A DNA stretch of 37,994 nucleotides from a virus. Both the position numbers and the translations under genes were made by a program. The notes beneath the pieces are model-generated. The model saw only the letters and a list, made by a program, of their open reading frames with translations, searched no databases and was not told the origin of the DNA. The stretch lies in the IMG/VR virus record IMGVR_UViG_3300025132_000110, positions 1 through 37,994 of that record; one strand, given 5' to 3'. Numbering within the stretch: position 1 is the first letter of the stretch; each line of letters starts with the position of its first letter. Below, piece after piece: positions 22,076 through 30,102 of this stretch.

Positions 22076-22801
22076 ATGAATATTGAAAAAATTTACCACG
22101 ACTGGCTTAGAAAGAAGAATTCTTTACATTTTAAGAATCGGTATCAGGGACACGAACAATGGTTTCACGGATCTAGTGCTGGAATGTGTATGAGAAAGCA
22201 TTACTTTCAACACGTTGCAGATGTACCCCCTAAAGAAATCAATGATGATACCCTAAGGTTGTTTAGGTTGGGTGATTTAGTACACGGAGACATTCAAGAT
22301 GCAGTTACCGAATATGCTATTTTAAATGGAGCTCAAGTCCTTATTGAAACAGAGATAAGAATACCCGAAGTAAATGTGCGAGGTTTTTTAGATATGCTAA
22401 TCATAGAAGACGGAGCATTGATCGATATTAAGACTTGCAATGCTTGGAAATGGAAAGGTTTATTTGGTCGCAATCCTGATCCTAACCCAGCCACTAATTA
22501 TTATTTACAACTAGGAACTTATGGTTGGTGGTATGAAAAAGAATCTGGGAACAAATTAAAGAAATTAGCGTTACTATATTATAACAAAGATAACTCTAGG
22601 ATGCGAGAGAAGGTCATTCCTGTATCTTACATAGATAAAGCAAAAGAGTATTGGCGTAATGTTAACAAGGTTTTTGAAAAAGGAAATCCACCTATAGAAC
22701 TTGGAGTAGCTCCTGTATATAAGTGGGAGTGCAATGAGAAGTATTGCAACTTCTATAAGATATGTGGTGGAGGATTAAAAGAAAAAGGAGTCGATTTATG
22801 A
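22076..22801 (+). CDS. Cas4/RecB-like PD-(D/E)XK exonuclease with Fe-S cysteines (241 aa)
   Basis: Likely 5'-3' DNA exonuclease. Nuclease motifs: LGDLVHGDIQ (H70), RGFLDMLII (D106), ALIDIKT (D117, K119), YYLQLGTYG (Q145, Y149). Four cysteines, C38 (GMCMRKH) and C219, C224, C230 near the end (WECNEKYCNFYKIC), match the iron-sulfur cluster of Cas4/AddB-type enzymes. No CRISPR array or cas genes are near; in phages such enzymes serve recombination or host DNA breakdown. Followed by an ATGA overlap to the next gene. Confidence 0.85.
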   Translation: MNIEKIYHDWLRKKNSLHFKNRYQGHEQWFHGSSAGMCMRKHYFQHVADVPPKEINDDTLRLFRLGDLVHGDIQDAVTEYAILNGAQVLIETEIRIPEVNVRGFLDMLIIEDGALIDIKTCNAWKWKGLFGRNPDPNPATNYYLQLGTYGWWYEKESGNKLKKLALLYYNKDNSRMREKVIPVSYIDKAKEYWRNVNKVFEKGNPPIELGVAPVYKWECNEKYCNFYKICGGGLKEKGVDL

Positions 22802-23205
22802 GCGACAAAGAACCCGATTGGGATAAGATAACAGAGGGAAAGATTAGACACGGATTTGCCGTGGAAGCTTTCTCTAAAGGTAAATCACTAGACAGTGACA
22901 CTATGAAAGAAATAGATCGTTGGGTTTATTTTGTTGTGCACGGCTATGATGGTGTTAAAAAGATAGTGAATAAAGATAAGAAGCTATCACCTGAAGAGTT
23001 TAAGAATGCCGTCATTGAGAAGTTTGATGGTGAAGTGATTAAGCAAACAGATGATGAGTACATAGCAGAACAGATTGAAAAGAATATTGTGGGCCTAAAG
23101 AAACAGGATCAGAATAAAATAAAGTACCAACTAAAGAATGGTACTATTACTCTTGACAATCTAGATGCGTGTCTTAAAAAGATAGAGGTTATGCAAAACG
23201 CTTAA
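22798..23205 (+). CDS. Early protein (135 aa) linked to the nuclease
   Basis: Start at MSDKEPDWDKITEGK is the ATG overlapping the previous stop, with AAAAAGGAG upstream; a longer in-frame start has no such site. Charged, helical: LDSDTMKEIDRWVYFVVHG, KKDQ-rich linker, then NLDACLKKIEVMQNA. No known motif. Conserved position between an exonuclease and an SSB-like candidate suggests a recombination role (inference). Confidence 0.58.
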   Translation: MSDKEPDWDKITEGKIRHGFAVEAFSKGKSLDSDTMKEIDRWVYFVVHGYDGVKKIVNKDKKLSPEEFKNAVIEKFDGEVIKQTDDEYIAEQIEKNIVGLKKQDQNKIKYQLKNGTITLDNLDACLKKIEVMQNA

Positions 23206-23206
23206 G

Positions 23207-23677
23207 ATGGATGACTTTGGAGATGCTTATTACCCTTTTGACGATGAATCAGATCGTAAGTCTTTACCTAAGGGTAGGTATACAGCTACTATTATTAATC
23301 TTGAGATCTCTAAAGATGTCAGGTTTGGTAGCTACATTGCCGATGTATTTAAACCAGAGTACTTAATAGATGTTACAGAACACCCTGCTTATGAAGACGT
23401 TATTGTAAAGGATGATGGTATCTTTAGGTATAAAGAAGTAGAAGGTATGAAATACGAACATAAGAAAAACTGGGGATTTGCGAAGTTTATATCTATGATG
23501 AAGATAGGTAAGAGGGGTAATCAACTGCCCTTCTTATCTTTATCTAGTATAAGAAAATCAAGAGTGTTGATCGATGTCTTTATTAAAAAGTTTTATAACG
23601 ACTTAGACTCAGAAGTAAACTACCCAGTAGCTAGAGCTATTCAATTACTAGAAAAAAGATTGGATACTCCTTTCTAA
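23207..23677 (+). CDS. Possible single-stranded DNA-binding protein (156 aa)
   Basis: N-terminus DDESDRKSLPKGRYTATIINLEI resembles the 'LP.G.Y...I....' start of DUF669-type SSB analogues; the middle is beta-rich. The C-terminus LEKRLDTPF recalls the acidic 'DIPF' tip that SSB proteins use to bind partners. Surrounded by nucleases. No direct proof; DUF669 or a recombination mediator are the alternatives. Confidence 0.5.
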   Translation: MDDFGDAYYPFDDESDRKSLPKGRYTATIINLEISKDVRFGSYIADVFKPEYLIDVTEHPAYEDVIVKDDGIFRYKEVEGMKYEHKKNWGFAKFISMMKIGKRGNQLPFLSLSSIRKSRVLIDVFIKKFYNDLDSEVNYPVARAIQLLEKRLDTPF

Positions 23678-24165
23678 TGAAGTTAGATATTAACACCGAG
23701 AAAGGACAATCCTCATTAAGATATGAGAAGAAGATGATTGACAGAATCAATCATACGATCTGTAAAAAACACAAGAACGATTCTATGTTAATAGAGACTG
23801 ACAAAAGTATGGATGCTAAGATAGATGGTATCATTGTTAAAAATAATGAAGTAGCTGGGGTCTTTGAGTCTAAGTGTAGAAATTTAAGTCTAATGGAATT
23901 AAAGCGTTTTGGATCTTGGTTAGTGACTTACGATAAGATATCGGATGGTAAGCTATTATCTACTATGTTAAGGGTTCCTTTTATTGGTTTTTTATATTTA
24001 ATTAAAGATGACATTATTATGTATTGGAAAATAACTGATAAATATGGGAACTTTTTATTTGATTATGACGTTAAAGAAACAAGAACACAGAGAACAATAA
24101 ATGGTGGGAGTATTGTTAGAAAGAACGCTTTCCTACCTGTTAAATATGGAAACGAATTATTATGA
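23677..24165 (+). CDS. PD-(D/E)XK nuclease-like protein (162 aa)
   Basis: Motif set: RYEKKM (E17), DAKIDGIIVKN (D50) and AGVFESKCR (E64-x-K66). Spacing of D and ExK is right for a PD-(D/E)XK fold. The rest, WLVTYDKISDGKLL, is mixed alpha/beta. Start overlaps the previous stop by one base. It is a distinct second nuclease, perhaps for DNA junctions or host DNA. Confidence 0.72.
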   Translation: MKLDINTEKGQSSLRYEKKMIDRINHTICKKHKNDSMLIETDKSMDAKIDGIIVKNNEVAGVFESKCRNLSLMELKRFGSWLVTYDKISDGKLLSTMLRVPFIGFLYLIKDDIIMYWKITDKYGNFLFDYDVKETRTQRTINGGSIVRKNAFLPVKYGNELL

Positions 24166-24368
24166 GTAAAGGAATTTGCACAGCAACAATTAAGATGAAT
24201 ACAAAAGAAGTATTAAAGTGTATTAATGCTTTAAGTTACTTTTCTGAAAGATATGTAAACGAAATGACTAAAGAGTCGTTAGCTGGATATAAAAAATTAT
24301 TAAAAGATTATAAAGATATATATGATTCTATGATAGCAAAAGAAGATCAAGGAGTTAAAAATGTGTAG
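24162..24368 (+). CDS. Helical early protein (68 aa)
   Basis: MSKGICTATIKMNTKEVLKC, then two amphipathic helices (VNEMTKESLAGYKKLLKDYKDI). Overlaps the previous gene (ATGA) and the next tiny Cys-rich gene by 8 bases. Unknown function. Confidence 0.57.
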   Translation: MSKGICTATIKMNTKEVLKCINALSYFSERYVNEMTKESLAGYKKLLKDYKDIYDSMIAKEDQGVKNV

Positions 24369-24465
24369 ATCAGAATGTTGTGGAGCAAAATCCGATGAGG
24401 ATTATAAGATTTGCTCAGAATGTCTTGAGCATTGCGATATATGGTACGAAGAAGACGATGAATAA
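24361..24465 (+). CDS. Tiny Cys-rich zinc protein (34 aa)
   Basis: MCRSECCGAKSDEDYKICSECLEHC...: six Cys, including CxxxCC and CxxC, then an acidic tail IWYEEDDE. AAGGAG lies seven bases before the ATG. Its end overlaps the next gene by 8 bases. Likely one zinc ribbon; role unknown. Confidence 0.6.
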   Translation: MCRSECCGAKSDEDYKICSECLEHCDIWYEEDDE

Positions 24466-24622
24466 GAAATACTACAGAGAGGGTATGAGAGATAAGATAG
24501 AGTACAAGTATCAATGTATGACTTGTGACTTTCATCACGTTTCAGATAGTAAGACACTTTATATGCATTGTCCAAGATGTAGAATAAAATACGTTAAATC
24601 AAAAATGAGAATATCGATATGA
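24458..24622 (+). CDS. Small Zn-ribbon protein (54 aa)
   Basis: Start at MNKKYYREGMRDKIEYK chosen inside the previous gene end; a longer frame exists but its first 26 codons just shadow the Cys-rich gene. CMTC...CPRC gives a zinc ribbon; basic end KMRISI. Its TGA overlaps the next ATG. Confidence 0.57.
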   Translation: MNKKYYREGMRDKIEYKYQCMTCDFHHVSDSKTLYMHCPRCRIKYVKSKMRISI

Positions 24623-24957
24623 AAAATCCAAAGAATGTAAAAAGAGGTAGGCGAAATAGACAAAGGGGAGCTGAGTTACAAAGACAGTCTGTTCGTATGG
24701 CAAAAGACTTTGGCTTAGAAGCTTACAACAGAGATCGAGGTGGAGCCCAACACGAAAAGGGAGACATCGAAATAGAAGGGCGTTACTATGGATGCAAAAG
24801 AAGGACGAGTATAGCTAAATGGCTTAAGCCTGAAAAACACGAAGATGGTGTCGTAGTTAGGGAAGATAGAGGTAAGCCTTATATTGTGTTAGATTATGAG
24901 TTTTTTATTAACATACTTTCAATTATGAAGGAGCTTAATGATGGCAACAAATCATAA
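24619..24957 (+). CDS. Holliday-junction-resolvase-like nuclease (112 aa)
   Basis: Hjc-like pattern: RNRQRGAELQRQSV (E19), YNRDRGGAQHEKGDIEIEG (D49), YYGCKRR (K60). In classic enzymes the third motif is E-x-K; here it is GCK, with Cys before Lys, a variant known from phage relatives. Basic N-terminus (KNVKRGRRNR). Likely resolves branched DNA before packaging. The next small gene begins inside it. Confidence 0.7.
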   Translation: MKNPKNVKRGRRNRQRGAELQRQSVRMAKDFGLEAYNRDRGGAQHEKGDIEIEGRYYGCKRRTSIAKWLKPEKHEDGVVVREDRGKPYIVLDYEFFINILSIMKELNDGNKS

Positions 24958-25108
24958 AAAGCTAGGCCTAAGAGAAATCATAAGAGTCTATGAAAAATTA
25001 GTACTAGAAGACAAGGTTCATAAATATGGATCTGCTTTTCAAAGATTGATGAAATTAAAAAGAATTTTAAACAACAGAAAAAGATGGGTTAGTCATAAGT
25101 ATAATTAA
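24941..25108 (+). CDS. Small basic early protein (55 aa)
   Basis: MATNHKKLGLREIIRVYEKL... to VSHKYN. Helical and very basic, with AAGGAGC 7 bases before the ATG. The last codons form one arm of stem-loop element D. DNA binding is possible but not shown. Confidence 0.6.
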   Translation: MATNHKKLGLREIIRVYEKLVLEDKVHKYGSAFQRLMKLKRILNNRKRWVSHKYN

Positions 25109-25178
25109 ATAATCTGTTTAAGAAATCAGATGTTAAATAAATACGTTGGCTCGTAAATAAAATATTTATACTAACCCA
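25085..25178 (+). promoter_or_regulatory. Long stem-loop element D before the 25199 gene
   Basis: Perfect outer stem TGGGTTAGT (25085-25093) with ACTAACCCA (25170-25178). Inside are ATCTG/CAGAT (10-base loop) and TACG/CGTA hairpins. The 3' arm ends 20 bases before the next ATG, the same layout as elements A to C. Confidence 0.5.
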
Positions 25179-25198
25179 TTACAAACAAGGAGATCAGA

Positions 25199-25411
25199 AT
25201 GGCTGAATATCAGCAAAAAGACCAGAGCTTCAAGCTTTGGAAAAATACCTTCAAGAATGATGGTGACAAAAAACCAGACTATACCGGAAACGGAATGTTT
25301 GACGGAACCATGAAAGACGTTGCCCTTTGGATAAACAAAGATAAAAATGGGAAGCGTTACTTGTCAGGAACGGTTAAAGTACAAAAAGGAAAGGACGAAA
25401 GCCCTTTTTAA
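25199..25411 (+). CDS. Small OB-like/SSB-like protein (70 aa)
   Basis: YQQKDQSFKLWKNTFKNDGD..., PDYTGNGMFDGTMKDVALWINKDKNGKRYLSGTVKVQ: 'Y.G.......ALWI.....G..Y.S..V' is a beta pattern that many phages carry as a small protein, often annotated as ssDNA-binding. It ends KDESPF, an acidic tip with Pro-Phe like the SSB tail. Strong AAGGAG upstream; isolated between element D and a terminator, so highly expressed on its own (inference). Confidence 0.6.
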   Translation: MAEYQQKDQSFKLWKNTFKNDGDKKPDYTGNGMFDGTMKDVALWINKDKNGKRYLSGTVKVQKGKDESPF

Positions 25412-25438
25412 GTAACTTAACGACTCCATATGAAATAG

Positions 25439-25463
25439 CGGGCCTACGGGCCCGTTATTCTTT
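25439..25463 (+). terminator. Intrinsic terminator after the 25199 gene
   Basis: CGGGCC, TACG loop, GGCCCG (six GC pairs), then TTATTCTTT. The T-tract is imperfect but the stem is strong for this AT-rich DNA. Confidence 0.75.
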
Positions 25464-25544
25464 AGAATATTTTTAATCAATACTTATATCAAAAAAATAA
25501 TAATATGCCTGTAAACAGCAATATAGAAGGTGTTTTTTTCTTTA

Positions 25545-25799
25545 ATGTTTGAAATTTGTAGTCACATAGATAGATTATGTGCTTTTTGTGGTAAATCGTA
25601 TTATGATCCAGAAAAAGAGATCAATACAGAAGAAATAAAATATTTTTGTGGCGTAGCATCTAGTTTTGATACGAGAGTTTTATCTCTACCTGAGTGTTGG
25701 TTAAAAATGAGTAAGTCGCAAAGAAGTACTTATGTTAAAAATAAGAAAGAAGAAATGTTTAGAATTAAAATGAGGAGAAGAAATGGATATAATGGATGA
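25545..25799 (+). CDS. Small Cys-containing early protein (84 aa)
   Basis: MFEICSHIDRLCAFCGKSYYD: CAFC plus later CGV and a Cys before WLKMSK suggest zinc. C-terminus very basic. An in-frame GTG is 5 codons earlier, but AGAAGG overlaps it, so the ATG is preferred (spacing a little long). After the terminator; own promoter expected but not identified. Confidence 0.5.
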   Translation: MFEICSHIDRLCAFCGKSYYDPEKEINTEEIKYFCGVASSFDTRVLSLPECWLKMSKSQRSTYVKNKKEEMFRIKMRRRNGYNG

Positions 25800-26136
25800 G
25801 TTCCCAGATGAAGGCAGACTTAAATTAGTTTATAAATGTCCTGAGGAAGACTGTGAACATACTAGAGTAGTTGATGGATACTACCATATGATTTGCAGGT
25901 TACACGGAGATGAGAATCCTTTGATGACTTTAGATGGTAAAGACCGTAATGGGGAGAGTTTTACAAAAGAAGATTACTTACCAGAAGAACAGAGAAGAGA
26001 GATCCTTAGAATTATTATGAGTACTTTTACAAAAGAGTTAACAGGTAATAAATATTTTAAAACCTTAGGTGACTTCTGGAAAAAGAATGGCTTTCAGGAA
26101 TATGCAGATGAGTCATATAGTCATATTAAGGATTAG
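25783..26136 (+). CDS. Small Zn-ribbon-like early protein (117 aa)
   Basis: KCPEEDCEHTRVVDGYYHMIC: a C-x4-C...C zinc-like site, then an acidic helical half. GAGGAGAAG precedes the ATG. Last gene of the early unit; its final codons overlap the end of the convergent late gene by 11 bases. Confidence 0.57.
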   Translation: MDIMDEFPDEGRLKLVYKCPEEDCEHTRVVDGYYHMICRLHGDENPLMTLDGKDRNGESFTKEDYLPEEQRREILRIIMSTFTKELTGNKYFKTLGDFWKKNGFQEYADESYSHIKD

Positions 26137-29100
26137 CTTTTTTCTTTGCCTTATTCATAATCCTTTCTCCGATAGCATCAGAATCATAATCTTCCCAGAG
26201 TATTGGGTTCTCCCTTCCAAATGAATTATTATAAGATTTAATTAATTTAGTAGCTCTTTGAGAGTCCCCATCAATAATTGCATCTTTTATCTTAGGAAGA
26301 ATGATTTGCTTTCTTCTTTTTACATAAGCCTGTCTTTGTCCAGAAGGTTCGTATCGTTCTAAAAATCTTCTTGGGGCTGTTCCTAACAAGGGAGCTATAT
26401 ACTTTGGAAATCTTTTAGCCGCACCTAAACCATAATCTTTTGTGTCTTGCATTGTTCTCGTCATAGCACTCCATATCTTATCAAAGTCCTGAACAACAGC
26501 AGGCTTAAAAGCGAATTCAAGAGCCCTTACTTTGTTTTCATTAGATACAATATCTCCAATTACTCCAAAAGCTCCTACCGCAGCAAACTTATCTATATAA
26601 TCATCAATAGTAAACTTACTCATATCAATAAATGAATCAGAACCAGTTGAGGCCATTGGAGTCCCCTCATTTAAAAAAGAAAACATATACCTATTTTCAT
26701 CATACACAGGCTGACCTGCAAACTTTTGAGCTAAAGCATCTCTTGCCCAAGATACCATTTCTCCACCTGCCATTCCAGCAACACCTAACCTTAGCAATGG
26801 AAATAAATTACCACGACTTACTTCGGCTTGAAGCTGTTCTCTCATCCAGTTAAACTGTTTATACCCGAATTTTTTAAACAAAAAGAAAGGTCTAAATCTG
26901 GGGTCTAAGGACACTAACGGCTCATTTAAAACATTTCTTTGTAACTGACTGTCTCTAGCAAATTTATACATACCTTCATACATCTTCTTAGGTGGTATTT
27001 TTTTAGTGTAATCTGTAATGCCTAAATCTTGTAAGTTTTTTATAGCCCAGTTTCTTCTATTAACCTTATCTCCGCCAAGTACTTTAGGTAGTTTAAGTCC
27101 AACATCTAACAACGCACTTTTACCAGTGGCCGCTTTTTGCAACCCAGTAATCCATTCTCTTGCTGCAGCAGCTGAAGCCAATTGATTGAATTTGTTTATA
27201 GTTTGAAATCCAAAAGCTCTTGTTGTTACATCTGCAAATCTACCCATGAATGTGTCAGTAGGTTCTAAACTGTTAATCATTTGAAATATAGATAGATTAG
27301 ATACTCCTGCTTTGGCAATCTCAGCACGATATTCTTTTCCGGCTTTTGTAGGCATAGACATTTTAATCATACCTTTCATCATTGGGTAGTATCCTGCTTT
27401 AACAGCAGTAGATATTGAAAGCTGAGTTAAGTTGGGTATAGTAGCAAATCCCAATCCAATTTTAGTACCTATCTCAAAATTTACTACCTCACTCCAAAAC
27501 TTCTTAGCAGTGGGTTTCCAATTATAAGAAGGATCCATTTCTATTTTATTAGTATAGGATTTAAACAACATATCGATTGTGTTAGCTTCAGTATCTAATT
27601 GCTTACCAGTAGCAATGTCTCCTAGTTTGGTTTTCTGAGCTGCGTTAGTTCTTAAAGCCGCTATTCTACCAGAAATATTTTCTCCTTGAGTTCCAAAGGT
27701 TTCTACAAATGAAATCCTTTTAGCTAACTGAGTGGCATACCTAGCCAATACTAACCTAGAATCTCTTTCCATAAATGCTTTAGGAATTTTAGTTCCTTGC
27801 CTAGCTAACTCTAAGTTCTTGGCAGTGCTACTAAAATGAACAGTCACAGCTGAATTTAAATCATAAAAGGCCTGAGCAATTTTCTTATTTTCAGCGGCCA
27901 TTTGAGCTCTTGATTTTGAAACATTAGTTTCTTTTATACCTGCCATCTCTTTTAAAGCAGATACAGTAGACTCGTTAAATTTATTATTTTGAATATGGTC
28001 TAATATTAAGCTTTGAAATTCTTTACTGTTTGTTGCTTTATCAAAAACTAAACTAGGATTTTCCTTACCGATTAAAGCAATATCCCTATTGAATACTTTT
28101 AAAAACTCTGGCTTAATCATATGTGGAAAGTAGAAGTCTTCTTTAGGCCCTAAATCTATTCCTGACTTTGTCGCTCTATTCCACATATTATCCATAACTT
28201 TTCTATATTCTTGAATACGATTGTAATCAGGAAGAGAAGCATCCCCGTTTTTTCCATACCTAGGATCTTCCATTTTATCTGCAATCCCTTCATAATATCT
28301 TCTTAGTTTTTTACTTTTAAATAGCCCGTTTTTAAAAGCACCTATATGATTAAACTCCTGTAGAAATCGACCTAAGGTAGTAAGATTTAAAGCATCTGCG
28401 TTGTTGAAATCAACTAATGACATTTTACCTAATTGAGTTGAAATTCTATTTTTAGATTGTCTCCAAAACTTAGGAAGAGTTGGAGCGATTTCATCCATTA
28501 GCATTTTCTTAGGTAGAAGATCGCCTTCCCAACCATTCTTAATAAATGAATTTTTTAATTCAACTACCCTTCCTTGATGTCTCATTTCATTTAAAAGTTT
28601 TAACTGCTCTATAGGCTGTAATGTTTTTAAATTTAAAGGATCTTTTTGAAACTCAGCTGTTTTTTCTAACTTAGCAGACTCAATATGAGATTGAAATTCT
28701 TTATCGCTTAATTTTAATTTTCTTTTTAAATTTTTAATTTTCTGATTTCTACCTAACGCTAAACCTTTAGGGGTCTTAGAGCGATTACCTTCTCTAGTAA
28801 TAAGGAGCTGATCAAATTGATCGTAATTTAATTCGAGTGGCTCTTTAGTTTTTTTATTGATTAAGGTAACCTGTTTTGCTTTATCATTAAACTTTAAATT
28901 ATTATATTGATTATCATATCTATCAATAAATATTTCTTGAGATTCTATGATATTTCTAGCAGAAACTTTTTTATCTGGAAGTTGCTCACTCATAATATAT
29001 TCAGCTGTAGTTTGAGCATCCATAGCACTATCAAACCTTTTAGACTTTATTTTTTTAATGCCTTTTTTTATTCCAGACATAGCCGCTTTCTGAGCTGTTA

Positions 29101-30091
29101 AGCCACCAATAGTACCCGCTGCGTGAATAAAACCTTCTAAATTTATTTCTTCACCGCTTAACGTAGGGGCCAATACTCCAAACTCAGCCGTTTCAGCTGC
29201 TTTAATAGCCGTTGTTCTAGTGACATTGCTTAACTTAGGGCTAAGTACAGACTTTAAAATAGAACCAGTTCCAGAAGTAACAAGTCCTAAGGTTCCCCCC
29301 TTAAGAGTTTCTTTCAAAGCCATTACTTCGTCAACATCACCAGTAGATGTCTTATCATAAGCAGCCGTAGCTAAACCGCTGTAAAATCCAAGACCGCCAG
29401 CACCTTTAACTCCTTCGATTAATGCCTTATGAACCACTCTGGGTGCAGCATTTTTAACAGCTTTGCTTGCTACCCTAGCGTTAATACCTGATTCAGTCAT
29501 AAGTCTGATTGCATTGTTTGGAGCATTACCTAGAACGGCCATAGCTGCTTTATCATCTAGTTTGTTAGCAATAAAAGTCTTAGAAGCTTTCTTAGTTAGT
29601 CCTTTTTTTATAGCTTCTTTAGCCCCTGCTTTTAAAGCTTGCTTTGCTGCAAGCCCTCCTACACCTCCACCCGCAATCATAGTTGCCCAATCTAATGGCT
29701 GTAAAAAACTAATTAAAGTAGCTCCGACATCTTCAACTATATTTAAATCATAGTCTTCTTTAATAGCTTCTCCCTTAATCATTCTTTCGGTAATACCTGT
29801 AATACTACGACTGTACCCAGCTTTTACCCATTCAGGAGTCCAGCTTGGTGGTTGATAACCATACATAGTCTCGTCAGCAGAAGACTTCTTTAATTGTTCT
29901 TCTTGCTTTCTTCTTTCTAATCTATAATTAGTAGGGAAAACTAAATTATTATCATAACTAGATTCTTCTTCTAGTAAGTCACCTCTTTCATCTACTTTTT
30001 GTACTAAAGAATCAGAGGTTAATTTTGGGTTTTTATATATAGAATCTAATGAATCAGCGAATGACTCATATGAATTAAGTTTTACGGGCAT
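26126..30091 (-). CDS. Very large internal virion / ejection protein (1321 aa)
   Basis: The largest gene. Charged N-terminus, then Ala/Gly-rich hydrophobic stretches (VGATLISFLQPLDW and AGGGVGGLAAKQALKAGAK, 120-165) and a long Lys/Glu-rich helical body. Late region: RPFFLFKKFGYKQFNWMREQ, a phrase of large polyvalent or ejection proteins in phages. Such proteins leave the head with the DNA and form part of the channel or act on the host. No transglycosylase motif seen. Last gene of the right late block. Confidence 0.62.
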   Translation of the reverse strand: MPVKLNSYESFADSLDSIYKNPKLTSDSLVQKVDERGDLLEEESSYDNNLVFPTNYRLERRKQEEQLKKSSADETMYGYQPPSWTPEWVKAGYSRSITGITERMIKGEAIKEDYDLNIVEDVGATLISFLQPLDWATMIAGGGVGGLAAKQALKAGAKEAIKKGLTKKASKTFIANKLDDKAAMAVLGNAPNNAIRLMTESGINARVASKAVKNAAPRVVHKALIEGVKGAGGLGFYSGLATAAYDKTSTGDVDEVMALKETLKGGTLGLVTSGTGSILKSVLSPKLSNVTRTTAIKAAETAEFGVLAPTLSGEEINLEGFIHAAGTIGGLTAQKAAMSGIKKGIKKIKSKRFDSAMDAQTTAEYIMSEQLPDKKVSARNIIESQEIFIDRYDNQYNNLKFNDKAKQVTLINKKTKEPLELNYDQFDQLLITREGNRSKTPKGLALGRNQKIKNLKRKLKLSDKEFQSHIESAKLEKTAEFQKDPLNLKTLQPIEQLKLLNEMRHQGRVVELKNSFIKNGWEGDLLPKKMLMDEIAPTLPKFWRQSKNRISTQLGKMSLVDFNNADALNLTTLGRFLQEFNHIGAFKNGLFKSKKLRRYYEGIADKMEDPRYGKNGDASLPDYNRIQEYRKVMDNMWNRATKSGIDLGPKEDFYFPHMIKPEFLKVFNRDIALIGKENPSLVFDKATNSKEFQSLILDHIQNNKFNESTVSALKEMAGIKETNVSKSRAQMAAENKKIAQAFYDLNSAVTVHFSSTAKNLELARQGTKIPKAFMERDSRLVLARYATQLAKRISFVETFGTQGENISGRIAALRTNAAQKTKLGDIATGKQLDTEANTIDMLFKSYTNKIEMDPSYNWKPTAKKFWSEVVNFEIGTKIGLGFATIPNLTQLSISTAVKAGYYPMMKGMIKMSMPTKAGKEYRAEIAKAGVSNLSIFQMINSLEPTDTFMGRFADVTTRAFGFQTINKFNQLASAAAAREWITGLQKAATGKSALLDVGLKLPKVLGGDKVNRRNWAIKNLQDLGITDYTKKIPPKKMYEGMYKFARDSQLQRNVLNEPLVSLDPRFRPFFLFKKFGYKQFNWMREQLQAEVSRGNLFPLLRLGVAGMAGGEMVSWARDALAQKFAGQPVYDENRYMFSFLNEGTPMASTGSDSFIDMSKFTIDDYIDKFAAVGAFGVIGDIVSNENKVRALEFAFKPAVVQDFDKIWSAMTRTMQDTKDYGLGAAKRFPKYIAPLLGTAPRRFLERYEPSGQRQAYVKRRKQIILPKIKDAIIDGDSQRATKLIKSYNNSFGRENPILWEDYDSDAIGERIMNKAKKKANP

Positions 30092-30102
30092 CTAAACGCT
30101 CG

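Noticed and set aside
22076-22801. Part of a CRISPR adaptation module (Cas4)
   Set aside because: No repeat-spacer array and no cas1/cas2 are visible; solitary Cas4-like nucleases are common in phages.
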